From Alphaproteobacteria bacterium (GTDB lineage: Bacteria > Pseudomonadota > Alphaproteobacteria > ATCC43930 > CGMCC-115725), in NCBI GenBank assembly GCA_030041335.1, contig JASHOB010000181.1:1-58585 (forward strand): DNA of 58,585 bases. The letters run 5' to 3'. A program made the position numbers and the translations under genes. Positions 50,067-58,585 of the stretch are shown piece after piece (position 1 is the stretch's first letter; each line of letters starts with the position of its first letter). A model generated the notes under the pieces. The model saw nothing but the letters and a program-made list of their open reading frames with translations, searched no databases and was not told the DNA's origin.

Positions 50067-50705
50067 TCACGCGCCTGCCCGCTTGGAGCGGGCATAGTGG
50101 CGCTTTGCCTTGGCGCGGTTGCCGCACGAATTCATATCGCACCAGCGCCGCGTGCCGCCTTTGCTGTGGTCCATGAACAGCCACAGGCACTCTTCGTTGG
50201 CACAGCGCCTCAGGCGGCGGTTATCGGCATAAGTGAGCAAATCGGCGGCCGACCATAACACCGGCGCCAGCAGAGCAGGAATCGTCGGTACCGCGTCATG
50301 GGCCGCCCAACCAAATCCCTTCGCTCCGCGAATCAAGCGCAGGCGCGGCGGCGTCAGCGCCAAAGCGCGGTTCAGTTGCTCAAGGTCGCTTGCCATCACC
50401 GTCTCACCCGCCGCGATTGCGGTGAAGATGCGGTAGATCGTCTCGCGCAGGGCGATGGCTTCCTTGGCGGCCCGCGCCGTCGCGGCCGGATGTTCGCCCG
50501 CCCGCGCGCGAGCGCCTGATATGAGCGCCGGCGCCGAGCCCGAGTGCCGCTCCAGCCAAACCAGCAAATCATCGAAATTGCGCAGCGTTTCCGTCGGTTC
50601 CGCACGGCCGCGCCAATAGCGCGTGTTGATGAAGGCGAGGCACAGATCTTCCGCCGGCGCCGCCAGCGCGAGCCCATGGTTTCGCGAATGTTCGGCGGCG
50701 GCCAT
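50067..50705 (-). CDS. ABATE-CGNR zinc-finger transcriptional regulator
   Basis: This 212-residue protein has an N-terminal ABATE (putative stress-induced) domain with LAFINTRYWRG and DLLVWLERH, then a C-terminal CGNR zinc finger. The four Cys are seen in RRCANEECLWLF and RRWCDMNSCGNRAKAKRHY. Such proteins bind DNA and are thought to regulate adjacent genes. It is divergent from a VOC gene with a shared promoter region containing nested inverted repeats, so it probably controls itself and the VOC gene. The effector is unknown. Confidence 0.9.
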   Translation of the reverse strand: MAAAEHSRNHGLALAAPAEDLCLAFINTRYWRGRAEPTETLRNFDDLLVWLERHSGSAPALISGARARAGEHPAATARAAKEAIALRETIYRIFTAIAAGETVMASDLEQLNRALALTPPRLRLIRGAKGFGWAAHDAVPTIPALLAPVLWSAADLLTYADNRRLRRCANEECLWLFMDHSKGGTRRWCDMNSCGNRAKAKRHYARSKRAGA

Positions 50706-50715
50706 GAAACGACTT

Positions 50716-50782
50716 TCTAACCCTCCAGGTGGTTGACTCCGGGGCGTGCGCCCGGCTATATATAACCATCAACCAGGTTAGA
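50716..50782. promoter_or_regulatory. Bidirectional CGNR/VOC promoter with nested inverted-repeat operators
   Basis: Plus strand: TTGACT (50733-50738), 18-bp spacer, TATATA (50757-50762). Minus strand: TTGTCT (50785-50780), 17-bp spacer, the same palindromic TATATA. Exact inverted arms TCTAACC (50716-50722)/GGTTAGA (50776-50782) and TGGTTGA (50730-50736)/TCAACCA (50769-50775) lie nested around the shared -10 box and cover the plus-strand -35 and start region. This fits a repressor binding both sides, most simply the CGNR protein. Confidence 0.65.
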
Positions 50783-50811
50783 CAAGCGCTACCGTTCGAA
50801 GGAGGCACGTC

Positions 50812-51189
50812 ATGCTGGATCATGTCTCGATTGGGGTTCGCGATATTGCCCGTTCCAAGCGGTTCTACGACGCCACGCTGAAGCCGCTCGGCTTCGCCTG
50901 CAAAAGCGCCGACGCCGGCAGCCTCGGTTATGGTGCCACGGACACGATAGGTTTGTGGATCGGCGTGTCGGATCACCCGGTGCCGCCGCACGATCAATCC
51001 AACCTGCATTTCTGCTTCGCGGCTCCGAGCCCGCAAAGCGTCGATCAGTTTCATGCGGCCGCCCTGAGGCACGGCGGACGCGACAATGGCCGGCCCGGGC
51101 CCCGCGCCGATTACGGGCCAAATTACTATGCCGCCTTCGTCATCGATCCCGATGGCTACCGGCTCGAGGCGCATTGCGAGAAGGCCTGA
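50812..51189 (+). CDS. VOC-family (glyoxalase/bleomycin resistance-like) protein
   Basis: This single vicinal-oxygen-chelate domain protein has 125 residues. MLDHVSIGVRDIARSKRFYD starts the fold, and NYYAAFVIDPDGYRLEAHCE ends it with the metal-type Glu. A His in LDHVSIG and a His in NLHFCF are further candidate ligands. GGAGG stands 6 bases before the ATG. It is preceded by a strong sigma-70-type promoter controlled from the CGNR gene side. Substrate unknown: lactoylglutathione lyase, dioxygenase or resistance roles are all possible. Confidence 0.87.
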   Translation: MLDHVSIGVRDIARSKRFYDATLKPLGFACKSADAGSLGYGATDTIGLWIGVSDHPVPPHDQSNLHFCFAAPSPQSVDQFHAAALRHGGRDNGRPGPRADYGPNYYAAFVIDPDGYRLEAHCEKA

Positions 51190-51205
51190 TGTCAGGGGGC
51201 GCTTG

Positions 51206-51487
51206 ATGTCTGCGAGCCAGCGCCTGTTGCGGCGGATAGGCGATACCGATCGCCCGTCGCGGCGGCCGTTGATGGAAGCGTGTTTATCGCCACGCGTCGG
51301 CTTGGGTCCGGCGCCATCGCCTGCCGCCTCGGTGCCGGGGCGGGTGGTTGCCACGATCGGGCTGTGGCGCCGCCGCGCCTACGAGCGCCAGTTGCTGGCC
51401 CAGTTCGGCGAGCGCGAGCGCCACGATCTGGCATTGACCCTTGCCGATGTTATGAGGGAAGTGGCAAAGCCCTTTTGGCGTGGTTGA
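51206..51487 (+). CDS. Small DUF1127-domain protein
   Basis: This 93-residue, Arg-rich protein ends in the DUF1127 pattern WRRRAYERQLLAQFGERERHDL, followed by ADVMREVAKPFW. Small DUF1127 proteins of alphaproteobacteria affect phosphate, carbon or RNA metabolism, and some bind RNA. The N-terminal half is Pro/Arg-rich and unlike the family. The start at ATG 51206 has GGGGG upstream. It lies 16 bp after the VOC gene and 15 bp before the DNA glycosylase gene, so all three are likely one operon. Confidence 0.72.
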   Translation: MSASQRLLRRIGDTDRPSRRPLMEACLSPRVGLGPAPSPAASVPGRVVATIGLWRRRAYERQLLAQFGERERHDLALTLADVMREVAKPFWRG

Positions 51488-51502
51488 GTAGAGGCAAAGG
51501 AC

Positions 51503-52132
51503 ATGGCGTTTGATGCCCAGGTCGCGATCCGCGCGTTGACCAAAAGCGATCCCGTATTGGGGCGCGCCATCCGGCAGCATGGGGTGTTCGCACTCAAGCT
51601 CAGACATGGACGGACACCGTTCTCGTTGTTGACGCGAGCGGTGATCAATCAGCAGCTCTCGAACAAGGCGGCGGCGACGATCGAAGCGCGGCTGGTCGCG
51701 ACCCTGGGCGGCGGATTGACGCCGCAAGGCGTCCTTGCTGCCGGCTTGGACCGGCTGCGCGGCGTCGGCCTGTCGCGCGCCAAATCATTGGCCTTGCAGG
51801 ATCTCGCCGGCCGGACCTTGGACGGCACCATTCCCAGCTTTCGCAAATTGAGTCGCATGAGCGACGACACGATCGTCGAACACCTGACGCAAGTGCGGGG
51901 TATCGGTCTGTGGACCGCACAGATGTTTCTGATATTTTCGCTGGCGAGGCCCGACGTGATGCCGGCGCAGGATCTGGGCGTGCGAAAAGGCTTTCAGCTG
52001 CTCTATGGCCACCGTGAATTGCCGTCGGCGCAGTCCGTGCTCTCCCATGCCGAGATTTGGCGACCTTGGCGGACCGTGGCTACCTGGTATTTGTGGCGCG
52101 CCGCCGACGGTACCGGGAAGCCGATCACTTGA
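51503..52132 (+). CDS. DNA-3-methyladenine glycosylase II-like protein (HhH-GPD)
   Basis: This base-excision repair glycosylase has the HhH-GPD fold. A helix-hairpin-helix pattern is LRGVGLSRAKSLALQDLA, and a second is LTQVRGIGLWTAQMFLIFSL. The catalytic Asp follows in MPAQDLGVRKGF. At 209 residues it lacks the N-terminal domain of E. coli AlkA, like many short AlkA homologues. Removal of alkylated bases is inferred. It closes the VOC-DUF1127-glycosylase run. Confidence 0.88.
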   Translation: MAFDAQVAIRALTKSDPVLGRAIRQHGVFALKLRHGRTPFSLLTRAVINQQLSNKAAATIEARLVATLGGGLTPQGVLAAGLDRLRGVGLSRAKSLALQDLAGRTLDGTIPSFRKLSRMSDDTIVEHLTQVRGIGLWTAQMFLIFSLARPDVMPAQDLGVRKGFQLLYGHRELPSAQSVLSHAEIWRPWRTVATWYLWRAADGTGKPIT

Positions 52133-52367
52133 GGCCCCCTCGTCCTTCGTTGCTGCGGGATCGGCACCGGGAGGTTCGCAGGCACTATCTGGCGCGGGCG
52201 CCCAGACTGCACCCGAGAAGGGCGCGTGCCGTGCCCGCCGCTTCCGGGCAATCTCGTGCGCAACCGCGATTTGGCGGCACCGCGCATAGCTGCGGCATCG
52301 TCCCGAGATTGACGCGACAATGCAGCGCCCGCACAATGAGCGCCAATGACGCGGGTGGAGCCACCAC

Positions 52368-53066
52368 ATGCATAAGATCGCCATTCCGGAAAGCATCATC
52401 GCCGGCGCATTGCAGCAGCGCGGCAAGCTCAATCGCTACGAGCGCATCGTCGGACCACAAACGGCGTTGGTTGTCATCGATTTGCAGAACGTGTTCATGC
52501 TTCCGGGCGCAGCAGTCGAGGTACCGACCGCGCGCGAGATCATTCCCAATGTCAATCGGCTCGCTGCGGCAACGCGCCATGCCGGCGGCAAGGTGGTGTG
52601 GGTGCAGATGACCCTCAACGACCAGGAGGAAAGCTGGAGCGTGTTCTTCGAAGGGGATCGCCGGCGGGAGGCATTCAGGGAACTGCAACGTGGCAGCCAT
52701 GGTCATGCGCTCCACGGCGCTCTCGACGTCAAAGCGGACGATCTCGTCATCGAGAAGCGCCGCTATAGCGCGTTCATTCAAGGTTCGTCGGCCATCGACA
52801 AGATTCTGCGGGGCTTTGGGATCGACACGGTGATCATCGTTGGTACGCTAACCAATGTATGTTGCGAATCCTCGGCGCGTGACGCGATGATGTTGAATTA
52901 CAAGCTTGTGTTCGTTGCCGACGCCAACGCGGCACTGAGCGATGCCGAGCATAATGCCACACTCGGCACGATCCTGCGTGTGTTTGGCGATGTCGCGACG
53001 ACCGACGAGACGATTGCTCGCTTGGTACCGACGCATCGATTCTCAGTTGCCGCGGCGGGAGACTAA
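52368..53066 (+). CDS. Isochorismatase-family cysteine hydrolase
   Basis: This 232-residue amidohydrolase of the isochorismatase/nicotinamidase fold has its Asp-Lys-Cys triad in VVIDLQNVFM, VIEKRRYSAF and GTLTNVCCESSARDA. The N-terminal extension (to residue 30) and the cis-peptide region before the Cys resemble ureidoacrylate, biuret or peroxyureidoacrylate hydrolases more than PncA. The actual amide or ester substrate is unknown. A 235-bp gap without any recognisable feature precedes it, and sppA converges 11 bp downstream. Confidence 0.87.
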   Translation: MHKIAIPESIIAGALQQRGKLNRYERIVGPQTALVVIDLQNVFMLPGAAVEVPTAREIIPNVNRLAAATRHAGGKVVWVQMTLNDQEESWSVFFEGDRRREAFRELQRGSHGHALHGALDVKADDLVIEKRRYSAFIQGSSAIDKILRGFGIDTVIIVGTLTNVCCESSARDAMMLNYKLVFVADANAALSDAEHNATLGTILRVFGDVATTDETIARLVPTHRFSVAAAGD

Positions 53067-53077
53067 GCGCCCGTTTC

Positions 53078-54823
53078 CTATCTAATGAGGAGGGGCGCGA
53101 TCGCGAACGCGCCCGGGGGCGCGGTCATGAGCGTCAGCGCCTCCAGGTAGGGACGCACGAGGGCCACCACGTCGCTGGCGGGGCTGCGGTCGACGAGGCG
53201 CGACCACAATGTGCGGCGTGCTTTGGGAAACGGTTGCAGTGTCACGCCGCTGCCGAGATCGATGCCCGCTCTGTGCTTCGCCAGATCGAGGGCGACATCG
53301 AAACCGCCCATTGCATCCACCAATCCGTTTGCCCGCGCTTCTTCTCCAGTCCACACCCGGCCCTTGGCGACCGCTTCGACCTTGACGGCGTCAAACTTGC
53401 GGCCTTGAGCAACACGGCTTTTGAAGCCGGCGTAGGTGTCGTCGATCAGTTTACCGAGACGCGCATAACCCTCGGGCGTATAGTCCCGCGTGACGGCGGA
53501 GACGTCGGCATTGGCTCCGACCTGATCCGAATCCCAATTTATCCCGAGCTTTTCGGACATGGCGCCGATGGAGAACTTGCCGCCGACGACGCCGATTGAA
53601 CCGGTCAATGTCGCCGGCTCGGCGACGATCGCATCGGCGTTTGCGGCGATATAGTAGCCCCCCGACGCGCCGAGATCGCCCAGGCTTGCAACCAGGGGCT
53701 TGCCGGCTTTCTTCGCTGGCAGGGTTGCCTCCCAGATCGTCTCCGACGCAACGGCTGAACCGCCCGGGCTGTTGATACGGAGCAGGATCGCGCGCACGCT
53801 CGGGTCGGCGGCCGCCTCGCGCAAGCCGTCGGCGACGTCGTCGGCGCCGACGGCCGTTGCTGCGGCGAGCGGCGCGGGGCTGGTGCTGCCGGGCAGAATC
53901 AGTCCGTCGACATCAATGACGGCGATGACGGGACCGCTCCGGTGCGGCGATCCCGCCGCTCTAAGATAGTCTTGGATGCTGATCGTCCTGTTGCCGCCGC
54001 TGGCATTGATCCGAGCGGCCGCGTAGATATCGTCGCGACCGCCGATATGGTCGATGAGCCCAGCCTTGATCGCCTCGTCGGTCAAAAACGGTCCCTGATC
54101 GATCAGCTTACGGACGTCGCTTTCGACGAGATGGCGTCGCTCGGCGATACCGCGAACGATCTGCCCGACCAGCGAATTCAACAGGTCGTCGGTCTCTTCG
54201 CGCTGCGCCGGCGTCATTGTTTTGTCGGTGAACATGCTCATCGCCGTTTTGTATTGCTCGCGATGATCAAAGGTTGCCTTGATGCCGGCCTTATCGAGGA
54301 GGTCATGAAAAAAAGGTTGCTCGGCGCGCAATCCCACGAGGCCGAGCACGCCAAAAGGCTGCAGCCAAATCTCGTCGCAGCTGGTCGCGAGGTAGTAGCT
54401 GCCCGTGCCCCCGCCCATCTCGCCGAAACTTTCGGCGTAAGCGTAGGCGAATTTGCGGTTGGCTCGGAAGCCGGCGATGCTGTCGCGCAATTCCTGAATC
54501 TGCGCGAGTTGGAAACCTCCCGAGCCGAGATGGATGATCATGCCTTTGACGCGGCCGTCGCTCGCTGCCATCCCAATCGTCTCGATGGTCTGTCGCAACG
54601 ATGGTTTGGTGCCAAACAGCGCCTGTTCCCAGACTGATGTCGGTGGCCCGTCGGTCAGCGGCTCGGTGAGGTCGAGTGTCAGCACGCTGGTGTCGCCGAT
54701 GGCGGGACCCGTGGGCAAGAACCATAGCCGCAGGGCGATCCCGAGGACGATCATGAGGAACACGACGAAGCCGAACCAGGCGAAGAATCCGCCGACGATG
54801 CGGCGGAGCAGGGAGCGGTGCAT
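53078..54823 (-). CDS. sppA: Signal peptide peptidase SppA, 67K type
   Basis: This membrane-bound serine protease cleaves leftover signal peptides. It has an N-terminal transmembrane helix (about 10-35) and two tandem peptidase S49 domains. The Ser-Lys dyad is inferred as Lys192 (EQYKTAMSMF) and Ser387 (LGDLGASGGYYIA), the layout of E. coli SppA. SPGGSAVASE precedes the Ser. Length is 581, slightly below the E. coli protein. Its ATG overlaps the aroC stop by 1 bp (TGATG), so translation is likely coupled. Confidence 0.94.
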   Translation of the reverse strand: MHRSLLRRIVGGFFAWFGFVVFLMIVLGIALRLWFLPTGPAIGDTSVLTLDLTEPLTDGPPTSVWEQALFGTKPSLRQTIETIGMAASDGRVKGMIIHLGSGGFQLAQIQELRDSIAGFRANRKFAYAYAESFGEMGGGTGSYYLATSCDEIWLQPFGVLGLVGLRAEQPFFHDLLDKAGIKATFDHREQYKTAMSMFTDKTMTPAQREETDDLLNSLVGQIVRGIAERRHLVESDVRKLIDQGPFLTDEAIKAGLIDHIGGRDDIYAAARINASGGNRTISIQDYLRAAGSPHRSGPVIAVIDVDGLILPGSTSPAPLAAATAVGADDVADGLREAAADPSVRAILLRINSPGGSAVASETIWEATLPAKKAGKPLVASLGDLGASGGYYIAANADAIVAEPATLTGSIGVVGGKFSIGAMSEKLGINWDSDQVGANADVSAVTRDYTPEGYARLGKLIDDTYAGFKSRVAQGRKFDAVKVEAVAKGRVWTGEEARANGLVDAMGGFDVALDLAKHRAGIDLGSGVTLQPFPKARRTLWSRLVDRSPASDVVALVRPYLEALTLMTAPPGAFAIAPLLIR

Positions 54824-55902
54824 CAGGCAGTTCCGCTGCGGTAGGCGCGGTCGCGCAGCAGATGGTCCGCCAGGACGATTGCCATCATGGCTTCTCCTAC
54901 CGGCACAGCGCGAATGCCGACGCAGGGATCGTGACGACCTTTGGTCGCAATCTCGGTTTCACGACCCAGTGTGTCGATCGTCCGGCGCGGGATCAGGATT
55001 GAGCTTGTCGGCTTCACCGCGAAGCGGACGACGATATCTTGTCCGCTTGAAATGCCGCCGAGAATCCCGCCGGCATTGTTGGAGAGAAAGACCGGCTTGC
55101 CGTCGCGCATGCGGATCTCGTCGGCATTCTCCTCGCCCGAAAGTGCCGCCGCGGCGAAGCCGGCGCCGATCTCGACGCCTTTCACTGCATTGATGCTCAT
55201 CATCGCGCCGGCAATATCGGCATCGAGTTTCGAATAGATCGGGTCGCCCAATCCCGCGGGTACGCCGCTGGCGACGATTTCGATCACGGCGCCCGCGGAA
55301 GACCCGCGCTTGCGGACCTCGTCGAGATAGCCTTCCCACAATTGCACGGCCTGGCGGTCGGGCGACCAGAACGGGTTGTCGTCGATCGCGTCCCAGTCCC
55401 AGCGCGCGCGGTCGATCTTGTGGGGTCCGATCTGAACCAAGGCCCCGCGCACCGCGATGCCGGGCCCGAGGATTTTCCGGGCGATGGCCCCGGCGGCGAC
55501 GCGCACCGCGGTCTCGCGCGCCGAGGCGCGCCCGCCGCCGCGATGATCGCGGATGCCGTATTTCTTCCAATAGGTATAGTCGGCGTGGCCGGGGCGGAAC
55601 CTGTCCTTGAGCGCGTCATAATCCTTGCTTCGCGCGTCCTCGTTTCTGATGAGCAGCGAGATCGGCGCACCGGTGGTCTTGCCCTCAAACACGCCGGACA
55701 AGATCTCAACCGTGTCGCTCTCGCGACGCTGGGTCGCAAATCGGGACTGGCCCGGCTTGCGCTTGTCGAGCCAGGGCTGGATATCGGCTTCGCTTAGTGG
55801 CAGCAGCGGCGGCGTGCCGTCGACCACGCAGCCGATCGCGGGGCCGTGACTTTCTCCCCAGGAAGTGAAGCAGAACAGGGTGCCGAAAGTGTTGCCGCTC
55901 AA
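54823..55902 (-). CDS. aroC: Chorismate synthase
   Basis: This enzyme makes chorismate from EPSP with reduced FMN, the last shikimate step. Signatures are [31 protein letters not shown], and the C-terminal [17 protein letters not shown]. The start is set at TTG 55902, which overlaps the fabI stop (TTGA), because the family begins (M)S-NTFGTLF. An upstream in-frame ATG would lie inside fabI. Length is 359, normal. It lies between fabI and sppA with overlaps on both sides. Confidence 0.95.
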   Translation of the reverse strand: MSGNTFGTLFCFTSWGESHGPAIGCVVDGTPPLLPLSEADIQPWLDKRKPGQSRFATQRRESDTVEILSGVFEGKTTGAPISLLIRNEDARSKDYDALKDRFRPGHADYTYWKKYGIRDHRGGGRASARETAVRVAAGAIARKILGPGIAVRGALVQIGPHKIDRARWDWDAIDDNPFWSPDRQAVQLWEGYLDEVRKRGSSAGAVIEIVASGVPAGLGDPIYSKLDADIAGAMMSINAVKGVEIGAGFAAAALSGEENADEIRMRDGKPVFLSNNAGGILGGISSGQDIVVRFAVKPTSSILIPRRTIDTLGRETEIATKGRHDPCVGIRAVPVGEAMMAIVLADHLLRDRAYRSGTA

Positions 55903-56723
55903 GGCTGGTTCACCACCACGGAAATATCCGGTGCGTCGACCGCCTTCATGCCGACGACATGATAGCCGCAATCGACGTGATGCACTTCACCAGTGACACC
56001 GGCGCCGAGATCGCTCAGCAGGTAGAGGCCGGCGCCGCCAACATCCTCGATCGAGACGTTGCGCTTCAGCGGTGAGTTGTACTGATTCCACTTAAGAATG
56101 TAACGGAAATCGCCGATGCCCGATGCCGCCAGCGTCTTGATCGGCCCGGCCGAAATTGCATTGACGCGAATGTTCTGGCCACCAAGATCGACCGCGAGAT
56201 AGCGTACGCTCGCTTCGAGCGCCGCCTTCGCCACACCCATGACGTTGTAGTTCGGCATCACGCGCTCTGCGCCGTAGTAGGTCAGCGTCAGCAGGCTGCC
56301 GCCGTCGGGCATTAAAGGCGCGGCGCGCCGTGCCAGGTCGGTGAACGAAAAACAGGATATATCGAGAGTCCGCAGAAAATTCGCCCGCGTCGTCTCGACG
56401 TATTTGCCGCGCAGCGCCGACGGATCGGTCGCACCGACGGCATGCACGGCAAAATCCAACCGCTGCCATCTGTCGGCGATTCCGGCAAACACACCGTCGA
56501 GGCTCCGTTCGTCGGTGACATCGCATTCCACCACGAAGTCGCTGTCGACGCTTCGAGCCAGCGGCTTGACGCGCTTGCCGAGCGCTTCGCCTTGAAAGGT
56601 GAAGGCCAGCTCGGCGCCGGCTTCCGCGACGGTTTTGGCAATGCCCCAGGCGATCGAGCGCTCGTTGGCGACGCCCATGATCAGGCCGCGTTTGCCCGCC
56701 ATGAGCGGCTTCGATTCGGTCAT
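55899..56723 (-). CDS. fabI: Enoyl-[acyl-carrier-protein] reductase (NADH)
   Basis: This short-chain dehydrogenase-fold enzyme completes each fatty-acid elongation round. The NAD motif is [17 protein letters not shown], and the YxxxxxxK catalytic pair sits in [13 protein letters not shown] with the upstream Tyr in [11 protein letters not shown]. Length is 274 residues. ATG 56723 has AGGAG eight bases upstream, better than a GTG at 56729 that leaves 2 bases. It starts the fabI-aroC-sppA operon. Confidence 0.96.
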   Translation of the reverse strand: MTESKPLMAGKRGLIMGVANERSIAWGIAKTVAEAGAELAFTFQGEALGKRVKPLARSVDSDFVVECDVTDERSLDGVFAGIADRWQRLDFAVHAVGATDPSALRGKYVETTRANFLRTLDISCFSFTDLARRAAPLMPDGGSLLTLTYYGAERVMPNYNVMGVAKAALEASVRYLAVDLGGQNIRVNAISAGPIKTLAASGIGDFRYILKWNQYNSPLKRNVSIEDVGGAGLYLLSDLGAGVTGEVHHVDCGYHVVGMKAVDAPDISVVVNQP

Positions 56724-57150
56724 TCGCACAGCTCCTGCGTCTCGATCAGAGAGGCGGGCATCCTACACGATGCCTGCCGGCAACGAAAAGCGAACTGCCG
56801 GGGCGCGACCACCGGGAGGTGCTCTGGCGAGCCAGTGCAATCACAATCGGGGTGAGTAGGCGCAATCGGGCCGCCATGACCGTCGTGACGGGGGCTCAGA
56901 ACGGCACCTGTCTTGGGCGTGTCATGGTCGAGAACCGGGCCCCATTTTGGCGGCGGTCAGGCAACAGGATATCGGCCTTGGACGAGGCGGGATCTCGCAT
57001 CTGGCCTCGGCTCGCGCGATGGTGGATCGCGCGGCCCGGGGGCTTCCGTCGGGCCGAAGGCCGCGGCGATGGCCGCCGATCTGCCCGCCTGTTGAGGCGT
57101 CGTGCCGGGCGCGTTTGAAACGCGCCCGGCGGCGAATTATTCTTGGGCCC
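56724..57150. other. Intergenic region between fabI and pdxH
   Basis: This 427-bp region separates divergent genes. The fabI Shine-Dalgarno sequence is at its left end, and a perfect 27-nt palindrome (57104-57130) lies at its right. An in-frame open extension of pdxH reaches 56947 but has no recognisable protein features. I see no tRNA, clear sigma-70 promoter or repeat elsewhere in it. Confidence 0.45.
57104..57130. promoter_or_regulatory. Strong hairpin before the pdxH GTG start
   Basis: GCCGGGCGCGTTT and AAACGCGCCCGGC are exact inverted arms around one G (13-bp stem, or about 11 bp with a wider loop). It ends 20 bp before the pdxH GTG, with no good Shine-Dalgarno sequence between. It could be a terminator-like or translation-control element. 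Confidence 0.5.
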
Positions 57151-57747
57151 GTGACTCAGAACCAAGTTCCGTTTGCCGAACCCTTCGCGCTCTTTGCCGA
57201 TTGGTTCGCCGCCGCCAAGGCGAGTGAGCCTCCGGAAGCCGAGGCGATGAACCTGGCAACGGCGACCCGCGACGGCAGCCCTTCTTCGCGCATCGTTTTG
57301 TTGCGCGGCAGCGACGAGCGCGGTTTTGTATTTTTCACCAATTTCGACAGCCGCAAGGGCGAGGAACTGTTCGCCAATCCGCGTGCGGCTCTGTGCTTTC
57401 ATTGGAAATCGCTCAAACGCCAAATCCGCATCGAGGGCAGTGTCGCGCCGGTCAGCGACGCCGAGAGCGACGCCTATTTTTCGCAGCGCGCACGCATGAG
57501 TCAGATTGGCGCCTGGGCCTCCGATCAGTCGCGCCCCCTTGACAGCCGTGCGACGTTCGAGCGGCGGCTGGTCGAAGCGGAAGCACGCTTTGAGAACCAG
57601 CCGGTACCGCGCCCGCCCCGGTGGTCGGGCTTTCGCCTTGTGCCGGTGCAGATCGAGTTTTGGGAAGATCGGCCGTTTCGTTTGCACGACCGGCTGGTCT
57701 ATCGCCGCGAGGGCAATGGCTGGACGATGACGAGGCTCTATCCGTGA
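57151..57747 (+). CDS. pdxH: Pyridoxamine/pyridoxine 5'-phosphate oxidase
   Basis: This FMN enzyme makes pyridoxal 5'-phosphate. [21 protein letters not shown], the FMN-site [27 protein letters not shown], and the C-terminal [13 protein letters not shown] with WTMTRLYP are all diagnostic. GTG 57151 gives 198 residues; longer in-frame starts exist but add a low-complexity Arg-rich tail. No clear Shine-Dalgarno sequence is seen, and a strong hairpin lies just upstream. It overlaps the SDR gene by 4 bp (GTGA). Confidence 0.95.
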   Translation: MTQNQVPFAEPFALFADWFAAAKASEPPEAEAMNLATATRDGSPSSRIVLLRGSDERGFVFFTNFDSRKGEELFANPRAALCFHWKSLKRQIRIEGSVAPVSDAESDAYFSQRARMSQIGAWASDQSRPLDSRATFERRLVEAEARFENQPVPRPPRWSGFRLVPVQIEFWEDRPFRLHDRLVYRREGNGWTMTRLYP

Positions 57748-58481
57748 TCGAACGCAAAAATTTACTGCTGACCGGTGCCAGCCGCGGGATCGGTCATGCC
57801 ACGGTGCGGCGTTTCAGCGAGGCGGGCTGGAATATCATCACCGTGTCGCGCGACGCGGTACCGGAGGAATGCCAGCGCGATCCGAACTGGTCGCATCACG
57901 TCACCGCCGATCTCGCCGAGCCGAGCGAAGTTGAGGTCGTGATTCGCGACACGCTCGCCTTGCTCGGCGCGGGCGGGCTCGATGCCCTTGTCAACAATGC
58001 CGGCATGTCGCCCAAGACGCCCTTCAAAGAACGGCTCGGCAGTCTCAATGGCGACCTCACCGAATGGCGTCGCGTTTTTGAACTCAACTTCTTCGCCCCG
58101 CTCGCTTTGGCGCGCGGCCTGGCCACGCCGTTGGCAAAAGCCAAGGGTGCCATCGTCAACGTGACCTCAATTGCCGGCCATGCCGTTCATCCGTTTGCCG
58201 GCTCGGCCTATTCCACCTCCAAGGCGGCGCTGTCGGCGCTGACGCGCGAGATGGCCGTGGAGTTCGCCGAGCTCGGTGTGCGCGTCAACGCCGTCGCGCC
58301 CGGCGAGATCGCCACCGCGATGCTGTCGCCCGAGACCGAAGTCCTGTTGCCGCGGATTCCGCTGCACCGTCTCGGCACGCCCGAAGATGTCGCTGCGACG
58401 ATTTTCTATCTTTGCGCCGCCGACGCCGGCTATGTCACCGGCACCGAAATTTTCGTCACCGGCGGCCAGCATCTGTACTAG
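57744..58481 (+). CDS. SDR-family oxidoreductase
   Basis: This classical short-chain dehydrogenase/reductase has 245 residues. The NAD(P) motif is [15 protein letters not shown] follows in the fourth strand, and the catalytic Ser and Tyr-x3-Lys are in NVTSIAG and [12 protein letters not shown]. The C-terminal [14 protein letters not shown] is typical. GTG 57744 overlaps the pdxH stop, implying coupled translation. The substrate cannot be read from the sequence. Confidence 0.9.
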   Translation: MIERKNLLLTGASRGIGHATVRRFSEAGWNIITVSRDAVPEECQRDPNWSHHVTADLAEPSEVEVVIRDTLALLGAGGLDALVNNAGMSPKTPFKERLGSLNGDLTEWRRVFELNFFAPLALARGLATPLAKAKGAIVNVTSIAGHAVHPFAGSAYSTSKAALSALTREMAVEFAELGVRVNAVAPGEIATAMLSPETEVLLPRIPLHRLGTPEDVAATIFYLCAADAGYVTGTEIFVTGGQHLY

Positions 58482-58585
58482 CCGGCCATAGTCGGCGGAA
58501 AAGACCGAGCAATCCTCCTGACGGAGACGGCTTGGACGTACGCAGCCGATGCAGAAGCGGTACGACGGGATCATCATCGATTCGT

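Overview
The window reads as chromosomal DNA of a GC-rich alphaproteobacterium, probably free-living. The evidence is stand-alone rpsD, fabI-aroC coupling, a long B12-dependent class II ribonucleotide reductase, a class II (plant-type) DAHP synthase, citramalate synthase, a liv-type ABC operon and many GTG/TTG starts with 4-bp start/stop overlaps. No transposase, phage gene, CRISPR array, rRNA or tRNA was seen. Genus cannot be told from this window.

Layout, left to right. 0.3-5 kb: a predicted lipoprotein adenosine-deaminase-like enzyme, an MsrQ-type haem membrane protein without its MsrP partner, a decayed peptide-transporter binding protein, and a CorC/HlyC protein. 5-10 kb (minus strand): OsmC, cysS, cimA, trmJ and rpsD. 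10-16 kb (minus): class II DAHP synthase, nicotinate phosphoribosyltransferase, NAD synthetase and glnS, which places aromatic and NAD supply side by side. 16-21.4 kb (plus): a branched-chain-amino-acid-type ABC operon (binding protein, livG, livF, livH, livM). Its binding protein carries a Pro/Ala linker and a C-terminal membrane anchor, and a palindromic repeat separates livF from livH. 21-30 kb: an aromatic-acid-type MFS carrier, a methyltransferase and gltBD.

30-39 kb is the most distinctive accessory region. On the minus strand a DUF882 peptidase-like gene overlaps a two-subunit aconitase-X enzyme. Divergently, a tightly packed six-gene operon encodes two cupins, a DszC/HsaA-type flavoprotein and three consecutive enzymes of the lower valine pathway (isobutyryl-CoA dehydrogenase, 3-hydroxyisobutyryl-CoA hydrolase, 3-hydroxyisobutyrate dehydrogenase). 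An orphan ABC binding protein follows. 39-46 kb holds cell-surface genes: DUF4337, HtrL/YibB-type, FemAB-like, RidA, a methyltransferase and two tandem RgpF-type paralogues.

46-58.6 kb: nrdJ with a clear terminator and a possible NrdR site; a CGNR zinc-finger regulator divergent from a VOC gene across a shared -10 box flanked by nested inverted repeats; a DUF1127 gene, a DNA glycosylase and an isochorismatase-type hydrolase; then sppA-aroC-fabI (minus) and pdxH-SDR (plus). No single locus is clearly a new biological system. The best leads are the anchored binding protein, the cupin/flavoprotein/valine operon, the DUF882-AcnX operon and the CGNR-VOC switch.
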